Shown: positions 50,213-59,096, counted from the first letter of the stretch. The stretch is 64,000 nt of DNA from DASSFG01 sp035547915 (GCA_035547915.1 DASZTS010000113.1:1-64000); one strand, 5' to 3'. A program made the numbers and translations. The notes: generated by a model from the letters alone, not told the origin.

Positions 50213-52153
50213 TTATTGCCGCTGCGGTCCAAACTCATGAACCGCATCGACCAAGGCGATCACGTTATCGACGGGCGTCTGCGGCAGAATGCCGTGGCCC
50301 AGGTTAAAAATATGCCCCGGGCGGCCGTCCGCCTGCCGCAATAGATCGAGAGCGCGGCGGCGGATTTCGGCCCGGTCGGCCAACAGCACGAGCGGATCGA
50401 GGTTGCCTTGAATCGCCCGTTCGCCGATCGCGCGCCAGGCGTCGTCGAGGCGGAGGCGCCAGTCGACGCCGATCACCGCTCCGCCGGCCTCGGCCGTGAG
50501 TGGGACCAGCGCCGGGTTGCCTGTGGCGAAATGGATCAGCGGCACGCCGGGGGTAATGCTGTCGATCACCGTCCGGTTATGGGGCAATACATACCGGCGG
50601 TAATCGTCGGGCCCCAAGCAACCGACCCAGCTATCGAAGAGCTGCACGGCTTGTGCGCCGGCCTCGATCTGTGCATTCAGGTAGCGGGCGACGGAGCGGG
50701 CCAGCCGCCCCATCAGTGCGTGCCAGGCCGGCTCGTCGCGATACATGAGCGTCTTGGTGTGCAGGTAGCTGCGGCTGGCGCCCCCCTCGATCGCGTAGCT
50801 GGCCAACGTGAACGGCGCGCCGGCGAAACCGATCACGGGAACGGCCTCGGGGATTCCCGCCCGCGTGAGCCGCACCGTTTGCACGACGAAATCGAGCGAC
50901 TCGACGCTCTGGAGTTCCCGCAGGCGATCCACCTCCTGCGGTTCGCGCACGGGATTGTGAATCACCGGGCCCTCGCCCTGCGCAAACTCCAGTTCCATCC
51001 CCATCGGCTCGAGAATCGGCAGCAGGTCGGAGAAGATGATGGCCGCGTCGACGCCCAACCGCTCGACGGCCGCGACCATCACCTCGGCACAGAGTTGCGG
51101 GTTCTTGCAGAGTTCGAGGAAAGTGGTCTTGGATCGGACCTCGCGATACTCCGGCATATAGCGGCCCGCCTGCCGCATGAGCCAGATCGGCACCTGCGCG
51201 CACGGCTCGCGGCGGCAGGCCTTCATGAACGGGCTGTCGTACCACGCCGGACACGGCACGTCGTTTGGCCTGCCGCCCACGGAGGACACCGGGCCCGCGC
51301 CCCGACGCCCCTTCTTCGTCGCCAGGTCGGCGCCGCGGACCGCGGCCGCCTGCACAAGCTGGCCCATCTTGGGATGCTCGGGCTCCAGGTCGACCGGCAG
51401 TTCGCACTCGTGCAGCATCTCGCTGGTGGTCGGACCGATCGAGGCGACGACGACTCGGTCGAAGGCCTGCCGCAACTCCTCACCCAGGTCGAGTCCTTCG
51501 GCCAGTTTGAGCAGATTGACCACCTGGTGGGCCGACGTGAACAGGGCCACGTCGATCTCTCCGGCCACGAGCGAGCGGATGTTCTGTTCGAGCGGCGCCA
51601 GGTCGTCGGGAAAGTCGTAGTTGTATATTTTGACGCGCATCACCGCCGCTCCGCGCGCCTCCAATCCGGCGATCAGGCTGGCGTTGGGCAGCCCGTATTC
51701 CTGCAAGGCCACGGTCTGGTTGGCGACCGGAACGTGCTCGTCGATCGTCTGCAAAAGTTCCCGCCAGGTGTTCGGCTCGGGCACGCGGTAGGTCGGTTCG
51801 ATCCCCAGTTCCTTGAGGGCCGCCAGCGGCTTTGGGCCCCGCACGACGGTCGTCACGTCCGATAGGCAGTTCAAGAAACGGGTCCGGTCGATATGCCGTT
51901 CAACCTGGTTCACGAGCTGGCGCGCCCCCACGCCCGTCATGAACAATACGACGTCGACCTGCCCGCTGATCAGCCGATGGCCGAATTCGATCGCATCGCG
52001 CGAATCGCCGACAGGCACCTCGCGCATCGATGGGCTGACCGAGGGCCGCCCACCGAATTTTTCGATGAGTCGGGCCATCTCCACCGCGCGGCGGCTCTCG
52101 AAGGCGGCCACGCGCAGGCCGGCAAAATCGGCTCGGTCGGGTTCGGCTGACAA
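50213..52153 (-). CDS. hemE: HemD-HemE fusion: uroporphyrinogen-III synthase and decarboxylase
   Basis: About 646 residues. The first 270 form a HemD-type domain (LRVAAFESRRAVEMARLIEK, VDVVLFMTGVGARQLVNQVE, EIDVALFTSAHQVVNLLKLA, VASIGPTTSEMLHE). After a roughly 35-residue linker the rest is HemE: IWLMRQAGRYMPEYREVRSK, FSDLLPILEPMGMELEFAQG, GFAGAPFTLASYAIEGGASR, LFDSWVGCL and FNLGHGILPQTPVDNV. Two consecutive steps of tetrapyrrole synthesis would be in one chain. No ATG is available; TTG 52153 with GGAG 7 bp upstream fits best, and TTG 52207 is possible. Confidence 0.88.
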   Translation of the reverse strand: MSAEPDRADFAGLRVAAFESRRAVEMARLIEKFGGRPSVSPSMREVPVGDSRDAIEFGHRLISGQVDVVLFMTGVGARQLVNQVERHIDRTRFLNCLSDVTTVVRGPKPLAALKELGIEPTYRVPEPNTWRELLQTIDEHVPVANQTVALQEYGLPNASLIAGLEARGAAVMRVKIYNYDFPDDLAPLEQNIRSLVAGEIDVALFTSAHQVVNLLKLAEGLDLGEELRQAFDRVVVASIGPTTSEMLHECELPVDLEPEHPKMGQLVQAAAVRGADLATKKGRRGAGPVSSVGGRPNDVPCPAWYDSPFMKACRREPCAQVPIWLMRQAGRYMPEYREVRSKTTFLELCKNPQLCAEVMVAAVERLGVDAAIIFSDLLPILEPMGMELEFAQGEGPVIHNPVREPQEVDRLRELQSVESLDFVVQTVRLTRAGIPEAVPVIGFAGAPFTLASYAIEGGASRSYLHTKTLMYRDEPAWHALMGRLARSVARYLNAQIEAGAQAVQLFDSWVGCLGPDDYRRYVLPHNRTVIDSITPGVPLIHFATGNPALVPLTAEAGGAVIGVDWRLRLDDAWRAIGERAIQGNLDPLVLLADRAEIRRRALDLLRQADGRPGHIFNLGHGILPQTPVDNVIALVDAVHEFGPQRQ

Positions 52154-52228
52154 CGGCTCGCTCCAATCGCGCTGAAAGGTACCTGTGAATGCTAACGGTG
52201 GTGGCAAATCGGGGCCAGGGGCGATGCG

Positions 52229-52690
52229 TCAGCGATCACTCGCCAACGACTTTCCTTCGAGCCGTTCGATCTGCTGACGCACGTCGTCGGGTATGGGGTG
52301 CGAAGCCTGACGGCGATAGTCGAACACGACGATGGTCGAATTCGCATCGGCCACCACTTGCTGCTGAACCTCGCTGTAGATCAGGTGTTCCATCGAGAGG
52401 CTGCTGCGACCCAGCCGCGTGATGCGGGCACCGATCTGCACCTGGTCGGGAAAGGTGACCGGGCGACGATAATTGCAAGCAACGGCCGCCAAGATGGGGC
52501 CGATGCCGTCGGTGCGCAGCGACTCGCGCAGCCCGAGCTGGTCGAGATAGTCGATCCGCGCCGATTCGCACCAGCGGAAGTAGATCGTGTTGTTCACGTG
52601 CCCGAAGGCGTCCTGGTCGCCCCACTGCACGGGCAACCGAACCGCGATCGGAAAGTGCGCCAGCACCGAGGCGGCATCGAACGGAGGCAT
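52229..52690 (-). CDS. Acyl-CoA thioesterase (4-hydroxybenzoyl-CoA thioesterase fold)
   Basis: A 153-residue hotdog-fold protein: VQWGDQDAFGHVNNTIYFRW carries the Asp of the 4HBT family, with SARIDYLDQLGL, VACNYRRPVTFPDQVQIGAR and SMEHLIYSEVQQ. It hydrolyses acyl-CoA thioesters; the acyl chain is unknown. AAGGAA precedes ATG 52690. It is divergent from the CPBP protease gene and shares strand with HemDE. Confidence 0.9.
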   Translation of the reverse strand: MPPFDAASVLAHFPIAVRLPVQWGDQDAFGHVNNTIYFRWCESARIDYLDQLGLRESLRTDGIGPILAAVACNYRRPVTFPDQVQIGARITRLGRSSLSMEHLIYSEVQQQVVADANSTIVVFDYRRQASHPIPDDVRQQIERLEGKSLASDR

Positions 52691-52775
52691 GTCGGTTCCT
52701 TTGGCAACTCAGCTTCGAGTCGTCGCCTGGTCGACTTTTGACCAAGCACGAACGGAAGCGTACCATGCTGGGCAC

Positions 52776-53510
52776 ATGGATAGGAATCGTCAAGCGACAC
52801 CGGCAGGCCGAGCGGCCCAATTCGCCGCGGTCTGCTTCGCGCTGGCCCTACCCACCGTGGCCACACTGGGTTACGCCGCGCTGTTGGCGGGACATCCGGC
52901 CGCGCGCTTCGCCTACGGCGGCAGCAAGGTCGTTCAGTTTGCCTTTCCCGTGATCTGGGTCCTGCTCGTTCAGCGGCGGAAGGTGTCTTTGAGCCGACCG
53001 AGTTGGGACGGGTTGGGAATCGGCGCCGCGCTAGGATTGGCCATCGTCGGCGCGATGTTGGCGCTCTATTACGGCTACCTGCGCGCGAGCCCCGTGTTCG
53101 CCCAAGCGCCCAAGGCCGTGACCGCGCAGCTCGCCGATTTCAATATCCACTCCTTGGGCGGCTTCTTGCTGCTGGCCGGATTCATCTCGCTCATCCATTC
53201 GCTGGCCGAAGAGTATTACTGGCGCTGGTTCGTGTTCGGACAACTCCGCGAGTGCGTGCCGCTGGTCGTCGCAATCGCCGTCTCGAGCCTGGGGTTTATG
53301 TCGCACCACGTACTCGTCGTCGGCAAGTTTCTGAGCGGATATGGGTTCTACACCTGGTTCTTTTCCATCTGCGTAGCGACGGGCGGCGCGCTGTGGGCAT
53401 GGCTTTACCACCGCACGCGCAGTCTCTATGGCCCCTGGCTGAGCCATTTCCTCGTCGACGCGGGTCTGATGTGGATCGGCTACGATCTCTGGTCGCGCGG
53501 CATCTCGTGA
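52776..53510 (+). CDS. CPBP family intramembrane protease
   Basis: A 244-residue polytopic protein. The CPBP (Abi) motifs are seen: EE-x3-R in HSLAEEYYWRWFVFGQLREC, then LGFMSHHVLVVG (His) and GPWLSHFLVDAG (His). These form the glutamate/histidine active site of Rce1-type intramembrane proteases, used in protein maturation or immunity functions. ATG 52776; the frame upstream is antisense to the thioesterase. Substrate unknown. Confidence 0.88.
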   Translation: MDRNRQATPAGRAAQFAAVCFALALPTVATLGYAALLAGHPAARFAYGGSKVVQFAFPVIWVLLVQRRKVSLSRPSWDGLGIGAALGLAIVGAMLALYYGYLRASPVFAQAPKAVTAQLADFNIHSLGGFLLLAGFISLIHSLAEEYYWRWFVFGQLRECVPLVVAIAVSSLGFMSHHVLVVGKFLSGYGFYTWFFSICVATGGALWAWLYHRTRSLYGPWLSHFLVDAGLMWIGYDLWSRGIS

Positions 53511-53525
53511 GCCGTTCGACGCGCC

Positions 53526-54455
53526 TCAACCGGCCGCCAACTCCTCGCGCACCTTTTCCAGCAGCCGTTTTGTCGCACGAATTCCTTCCGGCTCGCTGAT
53601 CCCGCCCCCTTCATACTCGATGCCCACGTAGCCGTGATAGCCGGCATCGACGACGATCTTCATCATGCGGCGATAGTCGGTGTGGGTCTCGTTCCCCTTC
53701 TCATCGAAGTCGTGCGACTTGGCGCTCACGGCCTTGGCGAACGGCATCAGTTCGGTCACCCCCTTGTAGCGGTCGTAGTCCTTTCCGTCGCCCAGGTGGA
53801 AGTTGCCGAAGTCGGGGAGGGTGCCGCAGCGCGGGTGGTCGACCTTTTTGATGGTAGCGCCGAGCCATTGGCCGTCCGACGACAACCCGCCGTGGTTCTC
53901 GACGATGACGTTGATCTCGTGCGGTCCGGCGAACTCGGTGAGCCGTCGCAGGCCGTCGGCCGCCCGCGCGAGCTGCTCGTCATAGCTACCGCTACTCTGT
54001 GCATTGACCCGGATCGAATGGCAGCCCAAGAACTTGGCCGCTTCAACCCACGGGTAATGGTTCTCGACCGCCTGGGTGCGTTTCTTCTCGTCGGCGTCGC
54101 CGAGCGCCCCTTCGCCGTCGATCATGATGAGCAGCGTCTTCACGCCTTGGTCTTCGGCGCGTTGCTTCAGGTCGGCCAGATAGGCTTTGTCCTTGGCCTT
54201 GTCTTTGAAAAACTGATTGACGTATTCGATCGCTTCGATCCCGTAGTCGTTCTTGGCGACCTTGGCGAAATCCAGATTATCGAGCTTGCCCTGCTGGAGC
54301 GTGCGGTGGAGCGACCATTCGGCCAGCGAGATCTTGTAGAGCGGGTCTTTTGAATCGGCGGCACGGCACACCCGCTCGCCGAGCAGCGACGCGGCGAGCC
54401 CGACGGCGGAAAGGGCCGAGGCCTGGTGCAAGAACTGGCGGCGATGCAACGTCAT
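53526..54455 (-). CDS. Tat-exported sugar phosphate isomerase/epimerase-like protein
   Basis: A 309-residue xylose-isomerase-like barrel protein with a twin-arginine leader (MTLHRRQFLHQASALSAVGL). Barrel phrases: YKISLAEWSLHRTLQQGKLD, LLIMIDGEGALGDAD, IRVNAQSSGSYDEQLARAAD, VIVENHGGLSSDGQWL, CGTLPDFGNFH, and VGIEYEGGGISEPEGI near the C-terminus, with metal-type Glu, Asp and His. GAGGTTGCACC precedes ATG 54455. Common in planctomycetes; the sugar substrate is unknown. Confidence 0.88.
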   Translation of the reverse strand: MTLHRRQFLHQASALSAVGLAASLLGERVCRAADSKDPLYKISLAEWSLHRTLQQGKLDNLDFAKVAKNDYGIEAIEYVNQFFKDKAKDKAYLADLKQRAEDQGVKTLLIMIDGEGALGDADEKKRTQAVENHYPWVEAAKFLGCHSIRVNAQSSGSYDEQLARAADGLRRLTEFAGPHEINVIVENHGGLSSDGQWLGATIKKVDHPRCGTLPDFGNFHLGDGKDYDRYKGVTELMPFAKAVSAKSHDFDEKGNETHTDYRRMMKIVVDAGYHGYVGIEYEGGGISEPEGIRATKRLLEKVREELAAG

Positions 54456-54645
54456 GGTGCAACCTCGATGAGGATAAGGGTCGGGCAAAAGGCGATGAAC
54501 CAGACGAGTATGGACTGCATGCCGTACGCTGGCAAGCAGATCGTTCGACACCGACAGATCGTGTCCGTTGCCGATGGTAGAAGGGAATCGAAGGTTGCCG
54601 TTAAAATAGAGGACGTTCATCCACGTCGCATAAGTTCTTCTTGCT

Positions 54646-55503
54646 GTGGGGCGACACATGGCGTTCACATCGTTTTGCCTGTTCGGCTGCGAGAGTACGG
54701 TGCCGGATGGTGCGTGGCTGTCTTTCAAAGTCGTGGCGGCGGGTGGGTGGCTCGCGGTGTTGGCCGCAATGCTGCTTATCCGCCGGCTACGCCGGCCGGC
54801 CCTCTTCGTCGGTTATATCGCGGTAACCGGCTTGGTCGCCTTATTGGTGCCCGCCCTCGCAGCCGCGCGAGAGAGTGGTCGACGGACGTCATGTGATTGT
54901 CGGATGAAAATAATCGGTATGGCCATACTCACCTACGCGGATGTGTACAAGTCGTACCCGCCGGCTTACACCACCGACGAGAAGGGGAACCGGATGCACA
55001 GTTGGCGTGTGCTCATATTGCCCTACCTCGCTCAGGAGGAACTCTACGAGCAATACGATTTCGACGAGCCTTGGAACGGTCCGCATAATCGCTTGTTGGC
55101 CGCATCGATGCCGCAAATCTATCGCTGCCCGAGCGACGATTTGTCTCGGCCCGGCGAGACGAGTTATGCGGCCGTGGATGGCCCCGGTACGGTCTGGTCG
55201 GGCAACAAGGGGTCTCGGCCCGACCAGGTGACCGACGGTACATCTATGACGATCACCGTGGTCGAGGCCGCGGGAGATGGCATCCATTGGATGGAGCCTC
55301 GCGATCTGCCCTTCAGCTCGTTGCGGCAAGGCATCATGACGTCCGCCCGGCCGGGCCTATCCAGTCCGCATGAAGACGCTTGCAGGGTGGTCTTCGGCGA
55401 TGGCCATACCACGGCGTTGCCGTCGACCATCTCGGTCAAGACCTTGCAGGCGTTGGTCACGCGGGCCGGCGGCGAGCGGATCGAGGTACCGTATCACTGG
55501 TAA
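54646..55503 (+). CDS. DUF1559-like protein lacking the prepilin leader
   Basis: A 285-residue protein. Instead of the FTLVELLVVIAIIGIL leader it has two membrane helices (about 24-45 and 52-71), the second ending LLVPALAAARESGRRTSCDC, which matches the post-leader ARESxRRTxC segment of DUF1559. The body keeps DUF1559 features (WRVLILPYLAQEELYEQYDF, YRCPSDD, ACRVVFGDGHTTALP). It would be membrane-anchored rather than processed by prepilin peptidase. The ATG at 54658 is also possible. It ends 10 bp before the left mutM direct repeat. Confidence 0.78.
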   Translation: MGRHMAFTSFCLFGCESTVPDGAWLSFKVVAAGGWLAVLAAMLLIRRLRRPALFVGYIAVTGLVALLVPALAAARESGRRTSCDCRMKIIGMAILTYADVYKSYPPAYTTDEKGNRMHSWRVLILPYLAQEELYEQYDFDEPWNGPHNRLLAASMPQIYRCPSDDLSRPGETSYAAVDGPGTVWSGNKGSRPDQVTDGTSMTITVVEAAGDGIHWMEPRDLPFSSLRQGIMTSARPGLSSPHEDACRVVFGDGHTTALPSTISVKTLQALVTRAGGERIEVPYHW

Positions 55504-55513
55504 CAGGTCGTGC

Positions 55514-55576
55514 CTTGCAGCCGATTGCGCGAGTTGGTCGAATGAAGATATGCCCGAGTTGACCGAAGTCGAGACG
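55514..55576 (+). repeat. Left 63-bp direct repeat (mutM 5' end)
   Basis: Aligns without gaps to 59230-59292 with 56 of 63 bases identical. The shared stretch includes the untranslated block CGATTGCGCGAGTTGGTCGA and the first nine codons of mutM. The 3.65 kb between the repeats carries the HEAT-repeat, TOPRIM-like and AAA-ATPase genes. Confidence 0.85.
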
Positions 55577-55585
55577 GTTGTCTAA
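55550..55585 (+). pseudogene. Truncated mutM start (11 codons)
   Basis: Encodes MPELTEVETVV and then a TAA stop. The first nine residues match the beginning of MutM/Fpg (intact copy: MPELPEVETMRRG), including the catalytic Pro1-Glu2 block. After the ninth codon the sequence diverges at once, so only the 5' tip of a second mutM remains. It is part of the left direct repeat. Confidence 0.8.
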
Positions 55586-55605
55586 ACGGTCCAAGAACCC
55601 AGAGG

Positions 55606-55706
55606 GTTTTATCCGATGTGCCCTTTCAAAAGACGCACTCAGGCAGTGTGGGCGTTGCGTCCACTACGAGCGTGATTGGCCGTGGCGGCGGCACATTGGA
55701 TAAAAC
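55606..55706. repeat. 101-bp element with 17-bp terminal inverted repeats
   Basis: GTTTTATCCGATGTGCC (55606-55622) and its reverse complement form GGCACATTGGATAAAAC (55690-55706) differ at one position. The 67 bp between carry no open frame. It has the shape of a MITE or a large hairpin and lies 29 bp inside the left mutM direct repeat. Confidence 0.65.
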
Positions 55707-55906
55707 GGGTTGAACGAAACCGCGAGCGAGGCGTCGCTATGGAGATCCAATTGCCCAAGCAGCAAGCGACGGATGACTTGCGCGGCCGCTACAATCGGCA
55801 GCTCGGCCGGCATCGGGCTCACATCGGCGCTGACGCATCTCTGGTGCGCCGCTAGATTGAGGATCGCGATAGAATCTTGACTGTCACCTCGCCTTGGAAG
55901 GAACGT

Positions 55907-57223
55907 ATGCGAAAGCGGTGGCTATGGGTGGCGGCACAGGTGTTGGCGGTCGCGTGGGCGTTATCTGGTTCTATCAGGCCACTGCGCGCTGACGAAATCG
56001 TGAGTGGCAGGTCGATCGGAGCCTGGCTGCGCATCCTGCAAGATCGACATTCCACCGACCGCGACTTGGCCATTCAGGCGCTATCCGAGGTCGGTGCCAA
56101 GGATCCGAGGGTCGTGCCGGCGCTGGCGGCTGCCGTGACCGATCCCCTGTACGGCTCCTTTGCCATCGCAGCGTTGGGCCGGTTTGGGCCAAGCGCCAAT
56201 CAGGCGGTACCGACCCTAAGCGCTATCATGTTGCGACACCCTGTAACTTCTTGGCGGATTATCGCCGCAGACGCTTTGTGGCAGATTGCGAAATCGCCAG
56301 CGTGCATCGATGTGCTGATTCACATTCTCGACGATCCGGACAAGATCGTTCGGTCCGAAGCTGCAGCAGCTCTGGGCCGTATTGGTTCGCCAGCCAAGAA
56401 AGCGACGCCAAGATTGTTGCGGGCGCTCGGTGACCAAGCCGCGGTCCGAATCACGGCCGTCGAGGCGCTTGGACAGATCCGCGCGGAGCCGCGGGCGGCC
56501 GTCCCGGCACTTGCCAAAGCGCTTCGTGACCCGTGGCCCTTGGTGCGCACCAATGCGGCGAAAGCGCTCGCCTGCTTCGGTGGCGAAGCGACGAATGCCA
56601 TCCCCGCCCTCGAACGAGCTTCGAAAGACATCGACGCGAATCTTCGGGTTGAGGCAGCGTATGCCCTGTGGTGCATCGACAAACGCCAGGATGCCTTGCG
56701 TCGGCTTTACTCGGCCTTGGCGCGATTTGATTTCGAAACCGAAGGTGCCGCTTGCATAGCGATCCGCCGCCTGGCTGACATCGGACGCGAAAACGAAGAT
56801 GTCGCGCCGCGGCTCATGGAATTCCTCAACCACGGACATCCTCTCAAGGTCGAGATTGCGATGGCCCTCTGGGATCTCAACCGGCGTCCGGAGGCGGTCG
56901 CCGCCCTGACAGCCGCATTAGAGGACGAGCAGTTTGTCATCCGCCGTGTTGCGGCCAGGGCACTCGAAACCTTGGGGTCTGACGCCAGAAGCGCGGTGCC
57001 CGCGTTGTTAAAAGCGCTCGCGCGTACGCCCGATCAAGAACAATTTGTTCCCGAGATCTCGCCCGATGATCCGCCGGCGCTCGTCGAGCCGAACACGCAG
57101 AGTGTCTTCGAGAGCTGCCGCCTGGAGGCATGGATGGCATTACAAAAGATCGATCCCGCCGCGGCCTCGCGGTATCACTCTCAACATCCTGACTCGGTTC
57201 GGTCGCTTGCACCCCACGATTGA
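55907..57223 (+). CDS. Secreted HEAT-repeat protein
   Basis: A 438-residue protein with a signal peptide (MRKRWLWVAAQVLAVAWALS, then GSIRPLRADE). About nine HEAT/PBS-type repeats follow, for example IVRSEAAAALGRIGSPAKKA, VRITAVEALGQIRAEPRAAV and VIRRVAARALETLGSDARSA, with the spacing of 30-37 residues typical of helical solenoids that bind proteins. GGAAGGAA precedes ATG 55907. It is the first gene of the segment flanked by the mutM direct repeats and is transcribed toward the defence-like pair. Partner unknown. Confidence 0.82.
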   Translation: MRKRWLWVAAQVLAVAWALSGSIRPLRADEIVSGRSIGAWLRILQDRHSTDRDLAIQALSEVGAKDPRVVPALAAAVTDPLYGSFAIAALGRFGPSANQAVPTLSAIMLRHPVTSWRIIAADALWQIAKSPACIDVLIHILDDPDKIVRSEAAAALGRIGSPAKKATPRLLRALGDQAAVRITAVEALGQIRAEPRAAVPALAKALRDPWPLVRTNAAKALACFGGEATNAIPALERASKDIDANLRVEAAYALWCIDKRQDALRRLYSALARFDFETEGAACIAIRRLADIGRENEDVAPRLMEFLNHGHPLKVEIAMALWDLNRRPEAVAALTAALEDEQFVIRRVAARALETLGSDARSAVPALLKALARTPDQEQFVPEISPDDPPALVEPNTQSVFESCRLEAWMALQKIDPAAASRYHSQHPDSVRSLAPHD

Positions 57224-57433
57224 TCGTGGCACCGACACATGGCCCGCTTCCCTGGCACCGCACCCGCAGCCATCGGCGAGCAAAATGCAGGTCGACGCGC
57301 GGCGTCTGACGGTGGTCATCAACGAATGCCGGCCAACGTCACGTGGTGGAATCAATGTCACCGTCCCTGGTGGAAGCGTGGTGTGTTGAATCACCTGCCG
57401 TGCCTACCGCGAAGCGGTTTAGTTCATCCACTA

Positions 57434-57991
57434 TTAACGGAACTTTTGCACGAGTACACGCCAATTCTTGCAGGACCACAGGAGCGAAGGAGGCATGCCG
57501 GTCACCGAGCCTCCTGCTTCGCACATCTCCGCCAGCTTTCTCGCCGCGTTGGCCGCGTCGCGGTTTTTCACCCGTGGACCTTCATTGGCTTCGTCTGTAA
57601 TTCCGGTACGCAAAAACTCAATCCAATTCTCCAAGCGATCTTTGGGAAAGACGAATACAACGTCGTCGAATTGCTCCCGCGTGATGCCTTGTCGTTCCGC
57701 CTCGCGCCAGAAAAGGGCTTTGAGCGCATCGCCGTCAGGGCAATTGTCGTCGCAATCGGCCCACACCATCAGAGTCGTGTGGCCGCCCGCGCCGATGCAA
57801 CGTTGAAGTTCCGATGGCATGCTGTTAACCACATCCTTCCTCCCACCGCACGGAACAAGGCGCACAACATTACTGCCACTTTGTCGAATCCAAGAAGGCT
57901 TAAGCGACTTCATGAGCCTGTTGATGAAAACCTCGTCAATGCTGTCGCCTTTGCCCTCGCACAGGCACACAATCTGTGTTCGGCTAGGCAC
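57434..57991 (-). CDS. TOPRIM-like partner of the AAA ATPase
   Basis: A 185-residue protein from a GTG start that overlaps the ATPase stop by 8 bp, so the two are coupled. Motifs suggest a TOPRIM fold: an N-terminal strand and Glu in QIVCLCEGKGDSIDEVFINR, and an Asp-x-Asp in TTLMVWADCDDNCPDGDAL. The C-terminus has CEAGGSVTGMPPSLLWSCKN. Similar small proteins (DUF4276/DUF4435 or RloB-like) accompany ATPases in two-gene anti-phage systems. I cannot name the exact family. Confidence 0.68.
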   Translation of the reverse strand: MPSRTQIVCLCEGKGDSIDEVFINRLMKSLKPSWIRQSGSNVVRLVPCGGRKDVVNSMPSELQRCIGAGGHTTLMVWADCDDNCPDGDALKALFWREAERQGITREQFDDVVFVFPKDRLENWIEFLRTGITDEANEGPRVKNRDAANAARKLAEMCEAGGSVTGMPPSLLWSCKNWRVLVQKFR

Positions 57992-59096
57992 CGGCCCATC
58001 CCCTGGCTATCGCCTCACTCGCAGTCATGCCTTCGGGCACCCTCAGCGCCCCAATCCGAGTGGGCGATGTGTGGTTGTCGCGCCAGAGGTAGCGCCCGTT
58101 CGTTTCGCCGGAATTCGAAAGGATCTCCGGATGGTGCGAGATCAGGATAAGCTGGTGTTCATCATCGAGCAGTTCCCGCATCGACAACACCCACGGCTGA
58201 AGCTCCGGCAGGCCGACGAAGTTGTCCGGCTCGTCGAGCAGTATTGTCCGTGCCGCACCGGTCTCAATAGCTGCCCGCACCATGTACAGGCCAACCAATC
58301 CCCGCTCCCCATCGGACAATTGCTCCATAAACAGCACTGTCGACTGGCCACCCTTCCCCGAGTCGAAGCGTAGTTGAAGCGCCTTGGCGTTGAGTCCGAC
58401 GTCGACCAACTTGAAGGATCGAAAGTCTGGCCAGACGCTCCGCAGCGATTCTCGCAGCGCGTCCGTCCACTCCTGCTCCTGGGACAACGCCCGATACCAC
58501 GAATTTAGGTTGCTTAGCGACGCATTCGGACGCGTAGCCTCGGCCCGGCTCTCTCGCTCAACATCCCGTGGATTGGGACGCAGGATCAACAGTTTAGCAA
58601 GTTCCTCCTGCAGTAACGTCAGCTTGCCAGTGTTGCCGCGAGGCTGGATTGCCGCCAGCGCCGTTTGCCGCCAGTCCAGCGGGAAGCCCGTCTCATTCCC
58701 GTCACGCCTCTGGAAACGCACGCCATCCAAGTCGCGCTCAAACAGCGGCAGCTTGTCACAAATGACTTTCTCATTGATGATTCGCGGCTTTTCAAAATCA
58801 GCCTTCTGTTCAATGTGTATGGTGTACTCAAAAGCGTGCCCGTCCACGCAAAGGCTCAATTCGAACTCCTGCACCTTGCTGTCGAGCCAGTGAGTCAGTT
58901 CGAGGCGCGGGATATCGTGTTCGCCGGTACCGCCAAGCAAGCCCTCGCCAGTGCCTAAAGTCCGGATCATGCCAATGGCATCAAATACTGAGCTTTTGCC
59001 TGCCCCGTTCGGGCCACATAGCACGCCGAACGAGTCAAATGCCGCCTCGAAGGCGACCAGGCAGCGGAAATTGTTCGAGTAGAGGCGAGTAATCAT
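57984..59096 (-). CDS. AAA/ABC-type ATPase (AAA_21/RloA/AriA-like)
   Basis: A 370-residue ATPase: Walker A FGVLCGPNGAGKSSVFDAIG (about residues 24-43), ABC-like signature LSDGERGLVGLYMV, Walker B RTILLDEPDNFVG and the switch His in LILISHHPEILSN. The layout matches single-chain AAA_21 proteins found in overcoming-lysogeny-like and two-gene defence systems. It is followed by the overlapping TOPRIM-like gene. Its third-position bases look less GC-rich than its neighbours, suggesting transfer, although I did not compute it. Confidence 0.85.
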   Translation of the reverse strand: MITRLYSNNFRCLVAFEAAFDSFGVLCGPNGAGKSSVFDAIGMIRTLGTGEGLLGGTGEHDIPRLELTHWLDSKVQEFELSLCVDGHAFEYTIHIEQKADFEKPRIINEKVICDKLPLFERDLDGVRFQRRDGNETGFPLDWRQTALAAIQPRGNTGKLTLLQEELAKLLILRPNPRDVERESRAEATRPNASLSNLNSWYRALSQEQEWTDALRESLRSVWPDFRSFKLVDVGLNAKALQLRFDSGKGGQSTVLFMEQLSDGERGLVGLYMVRAAIETGAARTILLDEPDNFVGLPELQPWVLSMRELLDDEHQLILISHHPEILSNSGETNGRYLWRDNHTSPTRIGALRVPEGMTASEAIARGWAGA

